From the NCBI RefSeq assembly GCF_947623445.1, contig NC_135240.1, positions 27,838,001-27,902,000 of the forward strand: DNA of 64,000 bases, in the 5' to 3' direction. The notes beneath the pieces are model-generated. The model was not told the DNA's origin. It did not search any database and saw only the letters and a program-made list of their open reading frames with translations. How positions within the stretch are numbered: the stretch's first letter is position 1; every line of letters begins with the position of its first letter. A program made the position numbers and the translations under genes. The DNA is from Clavelina lepadiformis (taxonomy: Eukaryota; Chordata; Ascidiacea; Aplousobranchia; Clavelinidae). Of this stretch, positions 60,242 through 64,000 are shown piece by piece.

Positions 60242-60644
60242 CTAGAATGCTTATAAATGCAATGTTTGCTTTAAATTACTTTCACATAGAAGCTATTTGC
60301 GAAATAATGTGACAATTCACACCGGAGGGTGACGATAGCAGTGTTCTTGTTGTGGGTAGTCGTTTGGATTGAAGTCGTATTTGTCAGGTAACAGGAAAGT
60401 TTACAACAAAGGATGACCAGAGAAATGATGACATTTTAAAATCATTTACATTTTATTCTTAAAGATTCTCTTGTTTAATGATTCATGTTTTGAAATCATT
60501 TTTACTACAACATTTCAAGGTTGTTTTCTTAATGCTAAGACATAGATGTTTAATGCCTCAGTCAACATACATTTTGTAACAATATTTTTAGTTTTTGATT
60601 TGTTTACTTTGTCATGTTTAAGTGATTGAGTGTCATTTAACAAC
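60242..60644. repeat. 3' flank of a lost finger unit
   Basis: Begins at GCTAGAATGCTTATAAATG, the point where finger arrays end in the other units, so all fingers of this unit are gone. The flank then runs on to unit D without a break. Confidence 0.75.
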
Positions 60645-61019
60645 TTGAGCTTCAATCAGCAAAGCTAGAGATGAATTTGTTAAAAAAATTGTTATAACTT
60701 GTTTTTCTAAACATTTTTCACTTTTGTATGTTAAGTTATTGTTTTGTGCTGCTCTCTTTTGTTTTTGTATGTTGTATAGGTGCATAGCCATAGACATCAG
60801 CTTAATTATTTTACAGGATTGTGTAACTATAAATATTTAGAAATCAACATTTGTTTTTTGAGATATAAATTTTTCATAAGTTCAATGCCAAATGGGGATA
60901 CGTCGCAACCATCAGATGTAAAGTCTGAATTAGTTTATTTACATATCGGAGCTGTCAAAGAAGAATCGATGCAGCATTGGGAGGTGTCTGACTTTGAGAT
61001 TGCTCACTAAATTATTCCA
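60645..61019 (+). repeat. 5' flank and leader part of finger unit D
   Basis: Conserved flank, then an open stretch MPNGDTSQPSDVKSELVYLH and IGAVKEESMQHWEVSDFEIAH that ends in TAA at 61008-61010. Unit B has CAA (Gln) at the same place (ETGHQITPM), so a nonsense change separates leader and fingers in unit D. Confidence 0.7.
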
Positions 61020-62060
61020 ATGTTGAATAGTATTGTTCCTCAGTCGGAGAATGAAGCAAATGAATTCAAAGGCGCCGTTGCTGATTCTGAAAAATTAAAT
61101 GAAAAGATTGTACAAAAATACAACGATTGCAACATGTCAGTTTTGAAGTTTTCTGATAAAGAAAAGACAAACTGTAAAAACATTAAAAGCAATATTGAAT
61201 GTTTGATGGCAACTAAGGAAAGAGACAAAGGAAAGCATTTTTGCTGCAAAGTTTGTGATAAATCTTTTAAACAAGAATCAAACTTGAATTCTCATTCAAG
61301 GACTCACACTGGTAAGCAGCCATATCAATGTCAGACTTGTTGCAAATCATTTTCACAACACAGCAGTTTTTTGTGTCATATGAAAGTTCATACTGGAGAG
61401 CGCCCTTACCAATGTCAGGTTTGTTGCAAATCATTTTCAGAAAACAGCCAAATGCAGCATCACATGAAAACCCACACTGGAGAGCAGCCGTATCAATGTC
61501 AGATTTGTTGCAAATCATTTTCACAGAACGGCAATTTGCAGCGCCATATGAAAGTACACACTGGAGAGCGTCCTTATCAATGCAATGTTTGCTGCAAATC
61601 ATTTTCACAAAACAGTAGTTTGAAAATTCATATGAAAGTCCATACTGGAGAGCGCCCTCATCAATGCAATGTTTGCTGCAAGTCATTTTTAAAAAACAGC
61701 CTTTTGCAGCATCATATGAAAGTCCACACTGGAGAGCGTCCTTATCAACGTCAGGTTTGCTGCAAATCATTTTCACAAAACAGCAATTTGCAGCGTCATA
61801 TGAAAATCCACACTGGAGAGCAGCCGTATCAATGTCAGATTTGTTGCAAATCATTTTCACGAAACAGCGATTTGCAGCGTCATGTGAAAGTCCACACTGG
61901 AGAGCGTCCACACCAATGTCAGGTTTGTTGCAAATCATTTTCACAGAACAGCAATTTGCAGCGTCATATGAAAGTCCACATTGGAAAGCGTCCTCATCAA
62001 AGTGAAGTTTGTTACAAATCAATTTCACAAGCCGGCCATATGGTGGTACACGTGGGCTAG
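61020..62060 (+). CDS. C2H2 zinc-finger protein D, nine to ten fingers, leader cut by a stop
   Basis: 346 codons from MLNSIVPQSENEA. After the linker come [20 protein letters not shown] and eight further fingers of the CCKSF type. Finger 7 has lost its first cysteine (YQRQVC), and finger 10 is degenerate (HQSEVCYKSISQAG) before the stop. The fingers are in one frame, so a protein starting at the internal ATG is possible, but the stop after DFEIAH suggests that the gene is decaying. Compared with gene B, the order of fingers differs, so arrays have been reshuffled by unequal exchange. Confidence 0.75.
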   Translation: MLNSIVPQSENEANEFKGAVADSEKLNEKIVQKYNDCNMSVLKFSDKEKTNCKNIKSNIECLMATKERDKGKHFCCKVCDKSFKQESNLNSHSRTHTGKQPYQCQTCCKSFSQHSSFLCHMKVHTGERPYQCQVCCKSFSENSQMQHHMKTHTGEQPYQCQICCKSFSQNGNLQRHMKVHTGERPYQCNVCCKSFSQNSSLKIHMKVHTGERPHQCNVCCKSFLKNSLLQHHMKVHTGERPYQRQVCCKSFSQNSNLQRHMKIHTGEQPYQCQICCKSFSRNSDLQRHVKVHTGERPHQCQVCCKSFSQNSNLQRHMKVHIGKRPHQSEVCYKSISQAGHMVVHVG

Positions 62061-62474
62061 AATGCTTATAAATGCGGTGTTTGCTTTAAATTACTTTCAC
62101 ATAGGAGCTATTTGCGACACTGGAGAGTGACGATAGCAGTGTTCTTGTTGTGAGAAGTCGTTCGGATTGAAGTCGTATTTGTCAGGGCACAGGAAAGTTT
62201 ACAACAAAGGATGACCAGAGAAATGATGACATTTTAAAAAGCTATTTCGACATGAATCTAATTTTAAAAATCATTTACATTTTATTCTTTAAGATTCTGT
62301 TATTTAATGACTCAAGTTTTGAAATCATTTTTGCTCCAACATTTCAAAATTGTTTTCTTTATACAAAGCCATAGATTTTCAAGGCCCTAGTTGACATACA
62401 TCTTGTACCAATATTTTTTTGTTTTAGATTGGTTTAGTTTGTCATGTTTAAGTTATTGAGTGTCATTTAAAAAC
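62061..62474. repeat. 3' flank of finger unit D
   Basis: Common flank with GAATGCTTATAAATGCGGTG, GACCAGAGAAATGATGAC and AACTTGAACTTCAATCAGC; leads into the 5' flank of unit E. Confidence 0.75.
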
Positions 62475-62744
62475 TTGAACTTCAATCAGCAAAGCTAGAG
62501 ATGAGTTTGTTAAAAACTTTGTTATAACTTGCTTTTCTAAACATTTATCACTTTCCTATGTTAAGCTAATGTTTTGTGCTGCTCTCTTTTGTTTTGTATG
62601 TTGTATAGGTGCATAACCATGACGACATAGACATCAGCTAAGTTATTTTTACAGGATTATGTAACTATAAATACTTAAAAATCAACAATTGCTGAGTCTG
62701 AAAACTTAAATCAAAAGATTGTACACAAATACAACGATCGCAAC
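62475..62744 (+). repeat. 5' flank of finger unit E
   Basis: Almost the same as the flank of unit A (33430-33694), including the same deletion AAAATCAACAATTGCTGAGT that removes the acidic leader. A and E thus derive from one another or from one deleted parent. Confidence 0.75.
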
Positions 62745-64000
62745 ATGTCAGCTTTGAAGTTTTCTGATAAAAAAAAGACAAATTGTAAAAACATTAAAAG
62801 CAATATTGGATATTTGATGGCAACTAAGGAAAAAGACAAAGGAAAACATTTTTGCTGCACAGTTTGTGATAAATCTTTTAAAAAGAAAACAAGCTTGAAT
62901 TCTCATTCAAGGACTCACACTGGTGAGCAGCCATATCAATGTCGGATTTGTTGCAAATCATTTTCAGAAAATAGCAATTTGCAGCGTCATATGAAAGTCC
63001 ACACTGGAGAGCGTCCTTATCAATGTGATGTTTGCTGCAAATCATTTTCACTAAACAGCAGTTTGCAGCGTCATATGAAAATCCACACTGGGGAGCGCCC
63101 TTATCAATGCGATGTTTGCTGCAAATCATTTTCACAAAGCGGCCAATTGCAGCGTCATATGAAAGTCCACACTGGAGAGCAGCCATATCAATGTCGGATT
63201 TGTTGCAAATCATTTTCACTAAACAGCAGTTTGAAAACTCATATGAAAATCCACACTGGGGAGCGCCCTTATCAATGCGATGTTTGCTGCAAATCATTTT
63301 CACAAAGCGGGCAATTGCAGCATCATATGAATGTCCACACTGGAGAGCGCCCTTATCAATGTGATGTTTGCTGTAAATTTTTTTTGCAAAGCGGCCATTT
63401 GAATCAACATATGAAAGTCCACACTGGTGAGCAGCCATATCAATTAATGTCGGATTTGTTGCAAATCATTTTCACTAAACAGCAATTTTCAAAGTCATAT
63501 GAAAGTTCATACTGGAGAGCGCCCTTACCAATGTCAGGTTTGTTGCAAATTGTTTTCAGAAAACAGCAAAATGCAGCGTCACATGAAAACCCACACTGGA
63601 GAGCGCCCTTATCAATGTCAGGTTTGTTGCAAATCATTTTCACACCACCGCAGTCTGCAGCATCATATGAAAGTCCACACTGGAGAGCGCCCTTATGAAT
63701 GTCAGGTTTGCTGCAAATCATTTTCACAAAACAGTAGTTTGAAAGTTCATATGAAAATTCACACTGGAGAGCGCCATCATCAATGCGATGTTTGCTGCAA
63801 ATCATTTTTACGTAACAGTAGTTTGAGAACTCACATAAAAGTTCACACTGGAGAGCGCCCTTATCAATGCGATGTTTGCTGCAAATCATTTTCATATAAC
63901 AGCAATTTGCAGCGTCATATGAAAGTCCACACTGGAGAACGTCCTTATCAATGTGATGTTTGTTTCAAATCATTTTCTAACAGCAGCCATTTGCAGCGTC
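62745..64000 (+). pseudogene. C2H2 zinc-finger gene E, frameshifted, runs off window
   Basis: From MSALKFSDKKKTNC, seven fingers in frame (FCCTVCDKSFKKKTSLNSHS first, [17 protein letters not shown] last). Then PYQ is followed by four extra bases TAAT at about 63444-63449 (CAATTAATGTCGG where unit A has CAATGTCGG), which move the frame. In the new frame the fingers continue ([78 protein letters not shown]) to the window edge. The shifted reading of the old frame stays open to 63698 because of the repeat structure. The insertion is a tandem duplication of TAAT or a copy slip. Confidence 0.85.

Noticed and set aside
63032..63364. Forward frames with [20 protein letters not shown] repeats (also 33982-34230, 55494-55688, 61328-62005)
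   Set aside because: The +1 reading of the finger repeat, not a separate repeat protein.

Overview
This is nuclear DNA of an animal. Its genes have many short, phase-consistent introns with gt...ag borders, AATAAA poly(A) signals, a receptor tyrosine kinase of the VEGFR/PDGFR class and C2H2 zinc-finger arrays. Compact genes with introns of roughly 70-1000 bp, an AT-rich background and an apparently undivided VEGFR/PDGFR-type receptor suggest an invertebrate deuterostome. My best guess is an ascidian tunicate such as Ciona, but that is inference; nothing in the window proves the species.

Layout. 1-25,500 is an ordinary gene block on the + strand: the HELLS/LSH chromatin remodeller (5' end outside the window, 19 exons, stop at 5883), TMEM41B (7734-14040, seven exons, with a possible alternative 5' exon at 11694-12222) and a VEGFR/PDGFR-like receptor tyrosine kinase (16816-25212, 20 exons, about 1125 aa). 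I rebuilt all three exon by exon; every junction keeps frame. The only mobile element I see here is a solo LTR (9607-10238), inside the long first intron of TMEM41B.

26,000-64,000 is an accessory region of zinc-finger genes and transposons. The finger genes lie in repeated units of about 2 kb with conserved flanks (29.65, 33.4, 35.0, 54.2, 56.4, 60.6 and 62.5 kb). Only the copy at 54622-55917 has an intact array of 12 fingers read from its own ATG; the others carry stops, frameshifts or deletions, and the last runs off the window. A frameshifted, intronless serine racemase copy (36676-37560) is joined to one broken finger gene. A SUPT7L homologue (SAGA histone-fold subunit) lies on the - strand at 38219-39007.

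The transposon content is diverse and can be dated by nesting, because target-site duplications (TSDs) are visible: a 4.1-kb hAT-type element (8-bp TSD) holding a short LTR retrotransposon with nearly identical LTRs; four solo LTRs, each with its own 4-bp TSD; a P-superfamily transposase remnant split by two elements inserted at the same 9-bp site, one a foldback-like element built of 49-bp palindromic repeats and one a Mutator-like element with a transposase fragment; two small hAT elements, a TA-flanked miniature element, a pogo/Tigger-like element, and piggyBac and hAT relics. A repeat block, P remnant and finger unit recur in the same order, so the finger genes seem to have spread by duplication of segments that carried transposons with them.
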